DNA of 17,152 bases, from assembly GCA_900128585.1 (NCBI GenBank), contig LT642459.1:1-17152 (forward strand), in the 5' to 3' direction. A program made the translations under genes and the position numbers. How positions within the stretch are numbered: position 1 is the stretch's first letter; each line of letters opens with the position of its first letter. The notes beneath the pieces were generated by a model, which made no database searches, was not told the origin of the DNA, and saw only the letters and a list, made by a program, of their open reading frames with translations. This stretch comes from Stramenopiles sp. TOSAG23-3. Taxonomy: Eukaryota; Sar. Positions 16,370-17,152 of the stretch are shown in pieces.

Positions 16370-16770
16370 GCTGCCCATAATTCATTTTATTTTTCTCGAA
16401 CTCGTTGTTGTGTATAAAGGAATGGGACCACGGATTTCCTGACGATCCATTTCTGGTCTGACACCGTGAAAATTTGGTAGCCACTGGAAACGATGAGCTC
16501 TATCGTGACCAGTGCTAACAACTTCGATGAGCGAATTTAGAAAAAGAAAGAGTGTTACTCCCGTGTTAGGATTTTAATATTGTATTTAACAGGTTGTACG
16601 GGCAGAGTGTAGACACGTACTGTAAAATTTGGGAAAAAACTGTTCCCCACCCCAGCCCCGACCCCAGCACCAAAGCCAGGCTCCAAGCCGCACGCTGCTG
16701 TCGTCGTCGCTCAAACACGCCTGGGGCACCGCAACGAACACCCCGGCCCCATTCTTCCTCAACAAAGGTG
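16370..16770. other. Convergent 3' spacer
   Basis: 401 bp between the 3' ends of the phosphagen kinase and PET117-like genes. I see no credible gene or canonical AATAAA. The right part (about 16640-16770) is C-rich, unlike other spacers here, and may be the 3' UTR of the PET117-like gene. Confidence 0.55.
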
Positions 16771-16971
16771 CTACGTGGTGCCATTTTTCTGTCTTTCCTC
16801 CTCCTCTAATTGTTGCCGTTTTCGCCTTGCCTGGCGCTCTCTGTCTCGCTTTACACCAGCATACATCCTTTCCCGATCCGCCGTTTGCCTATAGTGCACG
16901 TACCAGATCCCCGTCACCGTGGCCGTTGTTACAGTTGCCAGAAGGGCTAGCGGCCCACGCAAGTGCGACAT
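16771..16971 (-). CDS. PET117: PET117-like cytochrome c oxidase assembly factor
   Basis: 66 residues. PET117 is a small mitochondrial inner-membrane protein needed for complex IV (cytochrome c oxidase) assembly; in animals it interacts with the heme A synthase COX15. Here residues 5-24 form a single hydrophobic segment ending in IWYVHY. The family hallmark follows: a VHY.Q start, then DRERMYAGVKRDRERQARRK, matching the GV.RD.ERQ pattern of PET117. The Arg/Glu/Gln-rich tail is about 15 residues shorter than in human PET117 (81 residues). The start is an ATG in context CCAATGTCG and the first residues carry no cleavable presequence, as usual for this family. It converges with the phosphagen kinase gene. 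The small size keeps some doubt, but motif and topology agree. Confidence 0.8.
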   Translation of the reverse strand: MSHLRGPLALLATVTTATVTGIWYVHYRQTADRERMYAGVKRDRERQARRKRQQLEEEERQKNGTT

Positions 16972-17152
16972 TGGCAGGCTCTTCCCTACGACACAATTCG
17001 AACGTTTCCTTTCCCCGTGTGTGTAGATGATCAGCGCCCAATGTACATGCCAAAAGATCAGATATGAAACCGGCTATACATATACCACGACACATGCATG
17101 AAATGGTTTAAGCCCTTTGACATGTACATTTCATTACTCCATCTGTACAATA
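16972..17152. other. 5' flank of the PET117-like gene at the window edge
   Basis: 181 bp, less AT-rich than the other upstream regions. No further gene, TATA element or repeat could be supported. Two TGTACAT words occur at 17041-17047 and 17122-17128; their meaning is unknown. Confidence 0.4.

Noticed and set aside
1-17152. tRNA, rRNA, CRISPR array, complete transposon or viral genes
   Set aside because: I saw no tRNA T-loop plus cloverleaf, no conserved rRNA segment, no spaced identical repeats with unique spacers, and no transposase, reverse transcriptase or viral protein motif. Weak GGTTCAA-like words near 13310 and 4587 lack matching stems.

Overview
This window is nuclear DNA from a unicellular eukaryote. 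I see seven protein-coding genes: every one is an uninterrupted ORF over its recognisable domains, and none is arranged as a bacterial operon. TAA, TAG and TGA are all used as stops and none is read through, so the standard genetic code applies. Coding regions are GC-balanced to GC-rich. The DNA between genes is very AT-rich and full of microsatellites ((TTC)n, (GAAA)n, (AAAAC)n, (AAC)n and a 335-bp TTCTC/TTCTG array). An ATP:guanido phosphotransferase, an exostosin-family glycosyltransferase and a TBC1D23-type Golgi protein together fit a free-living protist or alga, with stramenopile-like lineages plausible. The sequence alone does not settle the taxon.

Layout, left to right. 1-982: microsatellite-rich DNA with a possible small upstream exon and intron. 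983-1750 (+): unrecognised Ser/Arg-rich coiled-coil protein. 2213-3223 (-): mitochondrial complex III chaperone of the UQCC1/CBP3 family with an added C-terminal WW domain. 3923-7651 (-): TBC1D23-like protein with TBC, rhodanese and C-terminal domains. 7652-9203: divergent, repeat-rich intergenic DNA. 9204-11804 (+): type II membrane protein joining an exostosin (GT47) domain to a LARGE/B4GAT1-like (GT49) domain. 12022-12387 (-): small single-pass membrane protein. 12388-15055: 2.7 kb of repeat-rich DNA holding the TTCTS array. 15056-16369 (+): phosphagen kinase with an N-myristoylation motif and a Pro/Ala/Glu repeat tail. 16771-16971 (-): PET117-like complex IV assembly factor.

Two functional themes recur. 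One is mitochondrial energy supply: UQCC1 for complex III, PET117 for complex IV, a phosphagen kinase for ATP buffering, and perhaps the 121-residue membrane protein. The other is Golgi traffic and glycan synthesis (TBC1D23-like tether, GT47-GT49 enzyme). Nothing shows co-regulation. Genes sit in convergent pairs with short spacers (217-462 bp), while the two divergent gaps are long (1.55 and 2.67 kb) and carry most of the microsatellites.

The most notable items are unusual domain combinations: GT47-GT49, UQCC1-WW, and a predicted myristoylated phosphagen kinase with a recently duplicated tail. I saw no complete transposon, tRNA, rRNA or CRISPR array.
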